A stretch of 64,000 bases of DNA from Uranotaenia lowii (lineage: Eukaryota > Arthropoda > Insecta > Diptera > Culicidae), in contig NC_073692.1 in NCBI RefSeq assembly GCF_029784155.1, positions 418,372,352 to 418,436,351 on the forward strand, written 5' to 3'. Below the pieces are notes generated by a model. The model worked only from the letters and a program-made list of their open reading frames with translations. It ran no database searches and had not been told where the DNA came from. Shown here in pieces: positions 24,116-34,872 of the stretch. Positions within the stretch are counted from its first letter, which is position 1, and each line of letters begins with the position of its first letter. Both the position numbers and the translations under genes were made by a program.

Positions 24116-24576
24116 ACCCGAGCAGACTTTTATGGCAAAATTATAGCAAATTTTGCTATCACGCCCTGAGACTTGAATTTGCTCTCATTTTGCTTGACAT
24201 AAGGTGGTACACAGCAAAAATGAGAGCACAAATTTTCATACTTGGTTAGCAAAGTGATGCCTAATTTTGCTAAAACTGAGACCTTAACTACACCTCGATT
24301 TTTGAGAGCTTGGAGAGCACAATCATGCCAATATATGGCATCAAATAAATTTCTTTTACAGTAAAACTTGGCATCAATATGCTCTTGATATTTATGAAAA
24401 ACGAGGTGGTGAACAAGCACAACAAGCAAAGTTTTGTTATACCTTGCTATTCATCCATGAAAATTTTGCTCTAATTTTTGCTGTGTACCAGCTTATGTCA
24501 AGCAAAATAAGAACAAATTTGACACTTAAGGCGTGATAGCAAAATTTACTAAAGTTTTGTCGTAACTCTGCTAGGG
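24116..24576. repeat. Hairpin MITE, 461 bp, arms of about 150-180 bp
   Basis: Sequence from 24116 to about 24290 is repeated inverted at about 24420-24576. Shared blocks include AGCAAATTTTGCTATCACGCC, TTTTGCTTGACATAAG and GGTACACAGCAAAAAT. The outer ends read CCCGAGCAGA and CCCTAGCAGA, the same terminus as the larger element. It may be a solo MITE, or the folded left end of the 3.55-kb element. Confidence 0.7.
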
Positions 24577-24682
24577 AAGAGCAGAACAATGAACACAGTT
24601 GTTCAGAATGGAATTTGTATCGTCTCGTATTATGCCATAACGTATGCAATCTATTTGGTTACGATTCATGAGAACATGAATA

Positions 24683-25239
24683 TGTTATACAAAAATCGCC
24701 TTTGCTTATGCAACCATCAAAACTCGCATAAATGTGCCAATTCGGGTAACCCTTCAATGGATGGTGTTGTCTTAATACTTTACTAACAGAAGCCAAAAAC
24801 TTTCGTAAATTCTATGTTTTAATATACTCTAAAAATTGTTGAATTCGATCCAATGCTTAATTGAGACTAATAGCGTTTTCGATTATTTTTCACTGGCACG
24901 GAGGCAGTGGCAAACAACATAAACAAAAATATCATCGCCCGGGGCAATGCATTTAAATTATATGAATCGTCTCGGACGACGATTTTGTTTGTTTATGAAG
25001 GAAAAGTGTGCCAGTGGACAATAAACGCAAACGCTATCAGTCTCAATGTCTCAATTAAGCATTCGATCGAATTTCATAATTTTTAGAGTTTTTTTTTATA
25101 ATATACTATATAATATACGAAAGTATTTGGCTTCTGCTAGTAAAGTTTTAAGACAACACCATCCATTGAAGGGTTACCCGAACTGGCACATTTATGCGAG
25201 TTTTGATGGTTGCATAAGCAAGGGCGATTTTTGTATATA
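24683..25239. repeat. 557-bp hairpin with arms of about 215-230 bp
   Basis: Arms at 24683-24899 and 25009-25239 are inverted copies of each other with very few mismatches. Identical segments include GCAACCATCAAAACTCGCAT and AACCCTTCAATGGATGGTGT. The outer parts are almost identical, while the inner parts carry small differences. The loop of about 109 bp contains CACTGGCACGG and a GTCTCGGACGACG run. It is a palindromic MITE nested in the foldback element, and would form a long double-stranded RNA if transcribed. Confidence 0.85.
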
Positions 25240-27668
25240 GTATGCTGATTGAAATGAAAAAAAAAATGCTTTAAAAATATCTAGATTATTGATAAATTGT
25301 AAGTGAAATCAATTTCGTAAATCATAACACATAGCAAAATCATGAATGTTTTATGTTGCATGTCATTTGGAGATTTTCGATCCCATTGAGATGTTTTGCG
25401 GTATTAAGTAATATTGAAAACAAAATGACTTACCAATTGTTTCGTTCGGACGTTACTAATATCTGATCATGCCCTCTAGCAGACGTCATCGTTTCGCCTT
25501 AAATTTTCTTTCGTTCACCATCCAGAGAATGACTGTCCATTTCTTCGTTTCGCAATGGCAAGCGCAGTCAAAGTTAGCGGTTGTGCTTTGGTTCGCCAGT
25601 GGAATCATAACTAGGCGATCTGGGATATTGTCCACTCATCTCTGGAATGAGTACTTGTGGCAGCGGCACTCATGCTAACTCCCGACTGGATCACCTGCAG
25701 TTTGTGATGTGATAAGTGTTACGAAACATATTTAGAAACAAAAATCGGCCTTACCTTTATGTAGTAATGAAAACTTTCAACTTAAGTTGCTTGGGATCGA
25801 ACCTGTCCAGAATCTTCGAAGGCAACCTCACACCATCGGATACCGAAAATCGTTGCACTAAAATCCAAATAAAAACTATTAAACTAAGATTCAAGAGTAT
25901 TCAGAAACTGCGGAGATACTAGTATACAAGGAACCGGCAACGTACGGATCAGCTGACTTATATCAACGGATTTCACGCAGGGCCACTATTTTGGACAAAA
26001 ACGATTCGGGTTTCTCGGGTTGACGCGGCACTTTCCCTGTTGACTTAGGTGGGCATCCGTTTTCGCGAGGCGTTTCCTCCGCAGAGGGCTTCATTGTTTA
26101 ACGGGACAAACAGGCGAATGACAAAAAAAATCGTTTGTTTGTTTTGACTTTGCGTACACTGCGACAAAAACACTGTGTTAAATATCGTAGTTGTTTTTAA
26201 GAACTGTATGAGGTGCAGTTGACAAATATTGATGGTTAAGTTCTCAGGCCATAATATTGTCAATGCAGTTGAAATCCGATGTTTTCGCGCTGGTGATTGC
26301 CAACCTTGACAACCAACGACGATGAACAATTCTTCAAACACCTCGGCGATTGGCAACCCATTCTTTTGTTTGGTTCCGACACTCGGATGATATTTTAAAG
26401 AAGTCTGGTCAACATGAAATGTCGTCAGTGATGTCGCCGTCGCTGATGTTGACGAAAACTCCGGTTTTGGGATTCAGCGACAATAACATTCAAACGAAGC
26501 AGAAAAAGGAGACAAATATTGAACGAATCACAATTCTCAGTAACGATTGTAAATTTTCGGTAGTCAAAATCGATTTCAGTCTAATCCGTAAAGCCAAATG
26601 CATTTTTTCTATTTCTAAATAGTAATTCATTCTTCAAATATATGGAAAAATCAATTCATGTTTAAACTATACATGTATCTGAATAATCTGAAAAGTTTTC
26701 ATATACATGTTTATTTCACATATACGTTCTAACGTTAATTTTGCCAATATTTATAAAAATGTATCGGACTTAATGTAATTAAGATGGAATGGATTTTTTT
26801 TTTGAATCATTGGATAGTCTATACCAAGGTGTTTAAAACATGCATTATGTAATGTAACAAAAATTGAAATTAGTTATTCAACACGTTTGAATAACAATAT
26901 TTTTATAAACTTGTATTCAAGCTTGAAAGTTAAACAAGTTTAAGTGTTAAACATAGAAACATTTCTTCCAAATTTTGTGCAGATTTTTATCAATTTTCTC
27001 TATACGAGCAACATTAAAACATTTCGCTTACATACCAATATAATGAAATTTATAGATTTATGGAAAATTCCATAAAATTCTTTAAAAATTATTTCAAAAT
27101 AATAGATGATAAATATGCAAAAAAATTTGAAAAAGTATGTTGAGTTAATTAAAGAACAAGTCAGTTTAAAGAAAAATTAAAATTAAACACATCCAAAATT
27201 AAATATTAAGTATCGCTTCGATGTCAGTTCTTTAAACAAGCAGAACACCTTAATGATGCGTTGTTTCTTAATAGAGGATTTCTTCATCAATGATGGCTAA
27301 TATATATTTCATTTTCAGTGTTTTTTTAGAATTGGGGAATGATGTCTTATCTTGCTATTGCGTTTTTTTACAGTGAATATGCCATTATTTTGGTCGTAGG
27401 TTGATATTTCATTAAAAAAAAATTAAATATCTCAATGATGCCTAATTTTTCTATCAGATTATATTCTACACCAAACTTTGCTTAAATTTTGCTGTTAATA
27501 CTTTCATATGGTTTCCTATTGCTATCAGATGGAAATTGTTGATACCTCAGCTACACCTAATTTTGCTCTCATTCGAAAGACAACATCAAAAGATGCTATC
27601 AGTTAGCTGTCAACACCTTATTATGGTCTCAATTTGCTTTCAATTCGGGCATCAAAGTCTGCTCGGGT

Positions 27669-30121
27669 ACTTTGCTCAAACGTATATTTATTTTCAATTT
27701 TCTTAGATCATGATCACAAAAAATGTGAAAAAGTGGTGTCAAAACTGTACTTATCAATAAATGAACCGTCAAAATTGTTCAAGTCACACAAGAAATTTTT
27801 TTAAAATAGGATAGTTGGCGTAATTTTTCACATTTTTGCATTTTAGATTATCAAAATACGAAATTTTTGACGAATTTTCAAAGGTTTACATTTTTCTAAC
27901 TACACCACTAGAATTGGTATGAAATTGGCTTCTGGTTAATATTAGTTTATTGCGGATATCCACCACTTTTTTTGCATTTTCTGTGGTCTTGATCTTCAAA
28001 AATTAAAAAAAATATATATACCTAAAGTGCAAAGTATAGCTTCTAATTCCAGCTTAGACACTCAGTGACATTTTTTCAAGCTCTCAGTAGCTGATCTACA
28101 GTATTTTTTCCAAAGCCTGAATTTTCGGATTTTTTTCTTAAACATTGAAGAACGGAAACCCGAAGTGTTGTAGATGAATACTATCGGAAAAATTACAAGG
28201 TTTCCAAAACTATAAAATTTTGTAAAAATTGGTTTAGAAACATAAACGATATAGTTACTTTTAACGAGAAGTGTCCATTAAAAAATCATTGAAATCATTG
28301 GAACTTTGATATTTCGAAGATATTCAATCAACAACAAAGCTAAATATTACATTTTAAGAAAATTTTATTTAGTTTCATTTCGACAGTTTTTAAATATTTC
28401 GATAACCCTATTCACTTTAAACATCATCAATCGAATGCACGAAAGCGAGTCCTGTTTTTTATTTTCTAGGCATCACCACGTTGTTAACGAAATTGTTCCA
28501 CGTCGTCGTCGTCGTCGTTCCATCGTCAACATCATCGTAGTCAATGGCCTCGCGAGTCCAAACAGGCCGCGGTATCAACAAAGTGGAGAGCAAAGAAGGA
28601 CTGCCTGTTGTTGTAGGTGTGAATTTCGGCTCAGTGATTTACAACGGATGCTGCCGCAGCCTCTGGAATGCACGATGGCTTGGGGGTGGTTGTTAAATGT
28701 GATTCCATGGCAGGAAAAAAAAATAACTGATCGGCCGTAAAAAATCCTACACGAGACACATTAATCATTGCTCTGCTGAATCAAGTGGGGTCAGGTTGGG
28801 GGAATGGAATGCTTGTAAAGACAATGAAATCGAGAATAAAAACCTATGTTCGACAAACTCATCTGCCAATCCGATTCAACAGACTGTAATCGAAAGGGAA
28901 CATTATTTAAAAATTGAAATGTGGTTCAATTATGTGTGGTTTATATCTATTGGATGTTGTGAGTAAAATTGATGACGCTTTCAGCTGGTCAAATGTTGGT
29001 AAGTTTAAACTCATGGGAAGAAAATTCTCTGTGAAAACTATAAATGAGTTTAGTTTTCAATGTTATATAGATATCATACTCTCTGGAGCCACTATCGTTT
29101 AGTTATTTTCAAATCGTGGGAGTGATTCGAACGTTCATTTCACCAGTATCATCTGGCATTTATGTCTACTGAAGATATCGCAGCCATTGATATCTTCAAG
29201 ATTCATTCTAATGAACAGCACGACTAATTGCAAACATTGCAGCTTGGTGAGGCTGTATTTATTGCTGTTCAGTTTCTCCAGAACAAGCATTCCCGGTTGA
29301 GATGCCCCTCGACCATCTTCAACGGTCTGCTCAGGCAGTGCTGCCAACTACTTGAATTCTGCATTTTTATGCATATGAGATTGACTGAAGATCATACTTG
29401 TTATTGATTGGCAGTTAAAATTTTCTCAATGACTAAATGACAAATGACACATTCAATCATTGGAGAGTTCATTTCAAATCATGTGGAATCAGACGACTAT
29501 GACATTCAGCGCTCGTTCCGAATGAAACGAAAGCTTTCTTGGAAACCAATTTCCATTCTAGTTTCCACCAACCAAAACAGTAAGTTTCAGAATCCATTGA
29601 ACAAACACAAGTTATCAGAGTCGAATGCCAAGCAACACAGTTCCGGAAATTGCTCTCGAAAAGCTTTTTGCCCCGAAACAACAACAGCAATGGTCGATGT
29701 CAAAAGCGTAGAATTTCCACCTAGCCACAAACAAACAAGGCAACGAGCAACAAAAACGGTACTACAATGGACTTGTTTCAAGCCACTTTGTAGTGTTTAG
29801 GTATCGCTAATCCCAGATAGTGATTGGAAACTCCGAGAAAACGCGCCCCAGTTCATGGGGCAGCAAATAAGAGATCATTTAGCCGCAAGCAACCTTAACT
29901 TTTGTGGACCCGGCTGGCCTGAAAGATTTCCTTGGATTTCCCTACACCTACTCGAAGCAGGAATTTTCCGTTTCTCTGAACTTATTTCAATGGGGATGTG
30001 GAAGATGGTTGTTGGGAGCAAAATGGTTCAAACATTAACAACAATAACTTTGTTTGTGGTTTTCAGTCTGCTCGTCCTTATCGCTACAGAATTTTAATCA
30101 TACGTTTATGCATATATGAGC
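27669..30121. other. Unique DNA with one dispersed repeat arm
   Basis: Position 28100-28215 repeats the arm of the long-inverted-repeat element (GGATTTTTTTCTTAAAC, then ACGGAAACCCGAAGTGTTG). The stretches 28430-28740 and 29440-30100 are GC-richer and hold open frames of 60-144 codons without recognisable domains. A CGT(CGTCGT) run at 28500-28520 is a short trinucleotide repeat. No gene is supported. Confidence 0.4.
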
Positions 30122-30478
30122 TTGCCAGTATGCCCGGTTTTACCCGGACTTGTTCGGGTATTGGATTCAATATTTGAGTGAAGTCCGGTCCGGCTCATTC
30201 AAAACGAATTTTTTTTGAAAAAGTTTCATAAAAATATTCTTCAATGGATTTCTGGGAATCAACCATAGGATTTTAAATCAACTAATCAGTTTTTGTTAAA
30301 ATTTTTATTGAATTGTTTTATTCTTAATTTTTTTGTGTAATTCCTACGTTTCGATCAAATTTTTCCGGATACTGTCCGGATTCTGGGTTAAACAATTTTA
30401 AATCAAATGCCTATGGGGCCCGGATTGGCCCGGTCCAGATACGTGCCGGAAAAATGTTGACTTATGCATACATTATCC
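30122..30478. mobile_element. CCGG-rich dispersed repeat, type A
   Basis: The segment ending here (30355-30475) reappears almost word for word at 39488-39608: CCGGATTCTGGGTTAAA, GATTGGCCCGG, and a TATGCATACAT end. The left part (30122-30190) holds TGCCCGGTTTTACCCGG words. No ORF is seen. The two copies show it is interspersed and mobile, probably non-autonomous. Confidence 0.55.
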
Positions 30479-30483
30479 ATACC

Positions 30484-30891
30484 TGAGGTTGCCAGAATTT
30501 TTTCAGCACCCATACGGGCTGGATAAATCCTGGCAAATTTATCTAAAAACCTGGTAAAATCCGGGCATTTGTTTCGAACAAAAACCGGGCAATATCCGGG
30601 CAAATTTGTTCAAAAGTCAGGAATAATTCAACAAAGATCAAGAAAAAAAACTTGAAATAATTGTTTTTTCATTAAAACTCATCAGTTTAGTTAAAATCGA
30701 ATTTTGGGCTTTCAAAAAATCTTTCCAAATTATTTTCATAAAAATTTACTAAGAAATTTTCAATTTTGACGCATACATAAAAAAGAGCACGCAATTGGTT
30801 TTTTTTGTTTGATTTGGCAAATAAAGTGAATAAATCCGGGCAAAATCCGGGCTGTTTTCAATGAATTTCTGGCAACCGGGCTGGACCGGAC
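30484..30891. mobile_element. Copy of the TTGCCAGA...CCGGGC MITE family, truncated
   Basis: Begins GAGGTTGCCAGAATTTTTTC and contains CCGGGCAAAATCCGGGC and GGCAACCGGGCTGGACCGG, matching the MITE at 2109-2399 in order. Homology stops at GGACTGT, exactly where a long terminal repeat begins, which suggests that the LTR element inserted into it. Confidence 0.6.
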
Positions 30892-31397
30892 TGTGGTAGA
30901 TATAGCCTAGAGGAAAAGTTTATATTAAGTTTAAATTTTGAAATAAGAAATTCAGAACAAATATTAAATCATATTTTGTAATTTAATTATGTAAATACAT
31001 TCATAGGAATAAATGTAGAACTATAGTTTTCCTGTGAATAGAGATTATCAATTTGTGTTAATTGATATTTAATATGGCGCGAGATGTTTGAATTTATATT
31101 ATACTTGGCTAAGATCTTCGAAGAGTGTACCTTTCCAAAAGTGGAATCAGATGAACTTTGAGTGACTCGTGAGAGAAACGAATGTGGATGAATGAATACA
31201 TGGACGTCACGGATGGATGATCGAGGAACGTTCGCGAATGACGTACGGGGATTCTCGATTCTAATTTCGGAAAGAATGGATGGATAATCGTCGGCAGTAG
31301 TATTTTGAATTTCTGCATGGTATAGGATGGTGTAAAATTGTGTGAAATCGGTAAGTTGAAATTGGGAGGAAACTGTAAGAAAAATTAGGTTACCACA
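30892..31397 (+). mobile_element. Long terminal repeat of a Ty3/gypsy-like element (5' LTR)
   Basis: The segment starts TGTGGTA and ends TACCACA, the short inverted TG...CA ends of an LTR, and is 506 bp long. A primer-binding site follows one base later. An AATAAA-like signal (GGAATAAATG near 31007) could be the polyadenylation site in R. No second copy was found downstream, so the element lacks its 3' LTR or the 3' part was lost. No target duplication could be checked. Confidence 0.5.
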
Positions 31398-31398
31398 A

Positions 31399-31417
31399 TG
31401 GCGCAGTCAACGCTCTC
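31399..31417 (+). other. Primer-binding site, tRNA-Ser type
   Basis: TGGCGCAGTCAACGCTCTC lies one base after the LTR. TGGCGCAGTC resembles the primer-binding site used with tRNA-Ser by the 17.6/297 group of insect gypsy elements. Its position next to a TG...CA segment makes each call support the other. Confidence 0.5.
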
Positions 31418-34400
31418 AAACGTGAGTATTACAAATATTGCTTTTCTTTTGAAATCAAAAAAATGGCGTCGATTGTGAAATGGACTCGATTTGATGTAAT
31501 CAATTCCAATGGGTGTAGTGAGTGGGCAGTGTTGCCAGATGTTATTGATACAATTTTTAAACAAAGTTTAATCATAATTATTAACAGAGATGTTGTGTAA
31601 TTTTCAAATCAATTCAAAAGGTCGGCTTTGGAAATGAGAAAATATTGATTATTCGTCCCTCATTGAACCGGGAACCGGGAAAGCTATGGATCAATTCTGA
31701 GTTGAAGAAAAAGTACTGTTCGATTGATTGAGAAATCTCATTAGAAATCCGATGCCTTCTAGTTGATTTCTACAAAGGTTCTTTTATGGTATGGGTGTAA
31801 AACAAAGAAAAGTAGGAAATGTATTAGTAAGCCACATTATCCAAAATGCTTGCTGATTTGGAATAGTTTGAATGGGTTCGAATGAATAATTAGGGAAAGA
31901 TGCGGAAGATGATTGTGATATTTTCAAGACTTTCAATGGAAATTTATTAGAAATTTCCGTTTAGAGTAAAATTATATGCGTATAAATTTAGCCCCGAATG
32001 AGCGTTCATTCAAACAAAATATAGTGTTGAAAAAAAAAAACGAAATGCTGATAATGCATTGAAGTTAAAAAAAAAAAAAAAATAAAATAAAATAGAAACG
32101 CAAAAATCATATTAGTATTCTTGTTTTGTTTGGGTATTCATCTTGATTATTCGACTGTTTTTTATGTTAAAACATAAAACCGTAAAGTGCCAAAGAATTG
32201 AGAAAATGTGTGAAAATTAAATCATGATAGAAAACTTGCTATGGACTAAGTTCTAGCTGATTCGTTCATCTGGTTGAAACTTATTGAATTTTGCCTAATT
32301 GTCATGGAAATTATGAAGTATAAGTTATAACATAAGATTCAATAAGAGAAGACTTGCGAGAGGTCAAGTCCTGATAAACTCATCAAAAGATGGCTTGCGA
32401 CAGGTCAAGCCCGTTTGGTTGTGCGACAGGTCACATATCAAATGAGATGAAATCATCACATGTGGAATTGAAAGATAAATGCAAATAACAATCAATTAAA
32501 GACGACTTGCGAGAGGTCAAGTCCTGATCAATACATCAAAAGACGGCTTGCGACAGGTCAAGTCCCGTTTGGTTTGTGCGACAGGTCACAGACCAAATGA
32601 GATGGAATTATTACATGTGAAGTTAGAAGATAAATGTAAATAAGAATCGATTAAAGGAGACTTGCGAGAGGTCAAGTCCTGTTCAATTCATCAAAAGACG
32701 GCTTGCGACAGGTCAAGTCCTATTTGGCTTGTGCGACAGGTCACAGACCAAATGAGATGAACCCATTTCAGGTGGAGTTGAAAGCGTTAAATGTAAATAA
32801 GAATCGATTAAAGACGGCTTGCGACAGGTCAAGTCCCGTTTGGTTTGTGCGACAGGTCACAGATCAGTTGAGATGAAATTATAACATGTGAAGTTCAAAG
32901 ATGCGTGTACAAAAATAAGAATCGATAGAAAAAAAATAGTCTCGAGAATTTTAATCACTATTAAAAAAAAAAGCAAAAAGATAGGTCACAGATTAAGTGA
33001 GATACAATTGAATTGAAAGATAAATTCAAATAAGTCTGAGCGCACGATGTTATTCTAAAAGTAACAGATTTATATAATGCAGATCATATTTAGATCGATC
33101 GATTCCGTTCATGTGTACCTAATATTCAGTTTGATTTAAAAAAAATAGATAAATTTAATTTTTTTTTACAAAATATGAAAGTTAATGTTACTGCTGGCAG
33201 CAATTTGTTTAGTTGCAGTCAAGGTTACCATGACATCGAGCACGTTGTGTGGTCGTGGGAGTTCCATCTTGTCGCCAGAACGAATTTAATAGACGACCCA
33301 CGGAAAACCACCTAACGTTCCAGTGAAGGATTTGCCAGATTTGCTCTGCTAGAACCTTTAATTCTTTATTTTTATGTTTCCCGTTCTACTTTTTTTAAAC
33401 AAAAAAGTGTTCAGTCATACAATTAATTGTATAAAAAAAAAAAGTTTGGCTCCTTAGAACCTAAAGGTATAGGCCGTTTCAAATAATGTATTTAAAAAAA
33501 ATAAAATTAAAGCTATCGGCTGTAGTGGAAAAACCATCTATTATAAAAAATAATGACAAATTATACCACATACCATTCATATAATGACTGTTAATAAGTA
33601 ATAAGAAAGTATCGATCTCATAGCTCGGCTGACAAACATCAACGGCGCTGCGTTGTAAAGACATCAAATTTATACGATTATACGACATTTTGATTTATTT
33701 TCAAGTAGTTAGTAGATGGTCTATGATCGCAGATACTTGGTTTAAAAGTGCACATAAATACTTAACCTCATTTTCATTTACGAAGTCAAATGTTGTTGGT
33801 ATAGAGGTTGTACAAATGTTACGATGAGTTTGATTTTATTCGATTGAAAATACAGGGATAAGAAAGTTACAGCAAAGCCTACAATTCAAACAAAAGATTT
33901 CATTTACTTGTTTGTAGTTGATGAGTATTCGGAAACTTTCTTGAACTAATAGATCTGGTCAAACAGTCACAGTTTGGAATTTGAAAAATACCTTAAAATA
34001 TCACGTATTTATTCAAAGAAACATCTCGTTAAAGTATCCAAAGTAAAACTGTAGAGAAAAAAAAACAGGATATACTGTGGGTGGAAACCAAGAAAATTGA
34101 ATTTAGGCTTGGCAAGGGTTTTATCATAATTTTTTTTCGAATTTGGTCAATGCGGGGTTTAGCGTTTTCTGCCATGGGACTCAGGAGGTTGAAAAAAAAA
34201 ATTAAATCTCTTCGTCATTCGCCTCATAGTCGTTAGTCATAGGGAGGGTACTGCATAATTGGTTCGACTAGAGAAATAATTTCGCGATTTAGAGAAGAGA
34301 AAAAATGGAAATGTTCGAAAGTATCAAATATGAACTGTTTGAGATGGGATTCTAATGATTTTTTTTTAAAGAAATACGTGGTTTAAGAGCCCTTGTGTTG

Positions 34401-34533
34401 AGTCGAAAATGGTACGATGGGAGACACATGAATAATCTCTACAACGATATTGGTATATTATTTAGAATCGACTGCAATTTGTTTATTTAATAAATAGCCA
34501 ACCAGTCTAGTTTATCCGAACATGAAGTGTTTA
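31418..34533. other. Interior of LTR element or unique DNA, non-coding
   Basis: No gag, protease or polymerase motif is visible in any frame, so this is not a normal coding interior. It holds the AGGTCA tandem repeat. The rest is AT-rich with several A-runs (for example 32070-32085). It may be a long leader of an element whose coding part was deleted or displaced by the Penelope-like element to the right. Confidence 0.4.
32345..32935. repeat. Tandem repeat of about 155 bp with three AGGTCA boxes per unit
   Basis: Units begin GACTTGCGAGAGGTCAAGTC at 32351, 32504 and 32659 (spacing 153 and 155). A fourth unit, lacking its first box, starts at about 32813. Each full unit holds three related boxes: TTGCGAGAGGTCAAGTCC, TTGCGACAGGTCAAG-CC and TGTGCGACAGGTCACA. 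AGGTCA occurs at 32361, 32402, 32428, 32514, 32555, 32583, 32669, 32710, 32738, 32826 and 32854, with a stray one at 32983. The boxes are better conserved than the spacers between them. Confidence 0.9.
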
Positions 34534-34575
34534 TTTAACCGACGTTTCGATGCTGATTGGCATCATCCTCAGGGT
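34534..34575 (-). ncRNA. Hammerhead-like motif at the 3' end of the Penelope-like element
   Basis: Read on the minus strand the segment has CTGAGGA, then a 5-bp stem GATGC/GCATC closed by a 6-nt loop, then GAAAC followed by GTCGGTTAA. CTGANGA, a hairpin and GAAA are the core boxes of a hammerhead ribozyme, and Penelope-like elements are known to carry such motifs in their terminal repeats. Stem III is minimal or absent here and one base pair next to the core is mismatched, so catalysis by a single copy is doubtful. Confidence 0.55.
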
Positions 34576-34872
34576 AACTGGGATTTTAAAAAGAAATGTT
34601 GTAATTTTATGATAGTGTAAAGTGTGAGTTATGTTTTGGTCCTACTTACAATAATGTATCTGTTCTTTGTAATAATGCTTATGATAAGCCTATTGTCGTT
34701 TTGTTGGTCACTTGGTAGTTTGCACATGCTGTAAGGTCAAAATTTTTGGTATACATTATTTTAAATTTGAACTGTTCTAAAAACATTTTTCGATTTCTTA
34801 CAGAGCTAATTTTGGTCTTGTTATCTATGGCGGTCACTGAGATACTGTGGGTTTATGGAAATGGTAGCAAGT

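Larger units (their letters stand above)
16643..24119. mobile_element. Long-inverted-repeat DNA transposon, interrupted by a LINE
   Basis: Diverged inverted arms lie at about 16643-16930 and 23815-24119. Landmarks in order, inward from each end, are CAGCTTTCTTGGA (16662; reverse at 24089), CTAAGACTTTGAAT-like (about 16728; about 24025), the palindrome GAGTGTCAAATTGACACTC (16851; 23863) and GGGCTTTCAGGGTG (about 16919; about 23830). An inner pair, ACAAGCC-CAAACTTCCAATAGTGTCA (17629; reverse about 23735), sits at unequal depth. Removing the inserted LINE leaves about 3.35 kb with no transposase ORF, so the element is non-autonomous or decayed. A further partial copy of the arm lies at about 28100-28215. 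The superfamily is unknown. Confidence 0.6.
24116..27668. mobile_element. 3.55-kb foldback element with ACCCGAGCAGACTTT termini
   Basis: The left end ACCCGAGCAGACTTTTAT and the right end, on the opposite strand, ACCCGAGCAGACTTTGAT match at 17 of 18 bases. Subterminal regions on both sides share motifs such as TTTGCTCTCATT, GATGCCTAATTTT and TGGCATCA-like words. The interior has no convincing transposase, and its short frames (for example 103 codons, minus, 26045-26356) match nothing I know. Two separate hairpins are nested in its left part. The left terminus overlaps the end of the neighbouring inverted-repeat element, so the boundary is approximate. Confidence 0.6.

Noticed and set aside
28306..30097. 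Frames of 62-144 codons as exons
   Set aside because: No flanking splice pairs that join them in frame and no recognised domain. The arginine run derives from a CGT trinucleotide repeat.
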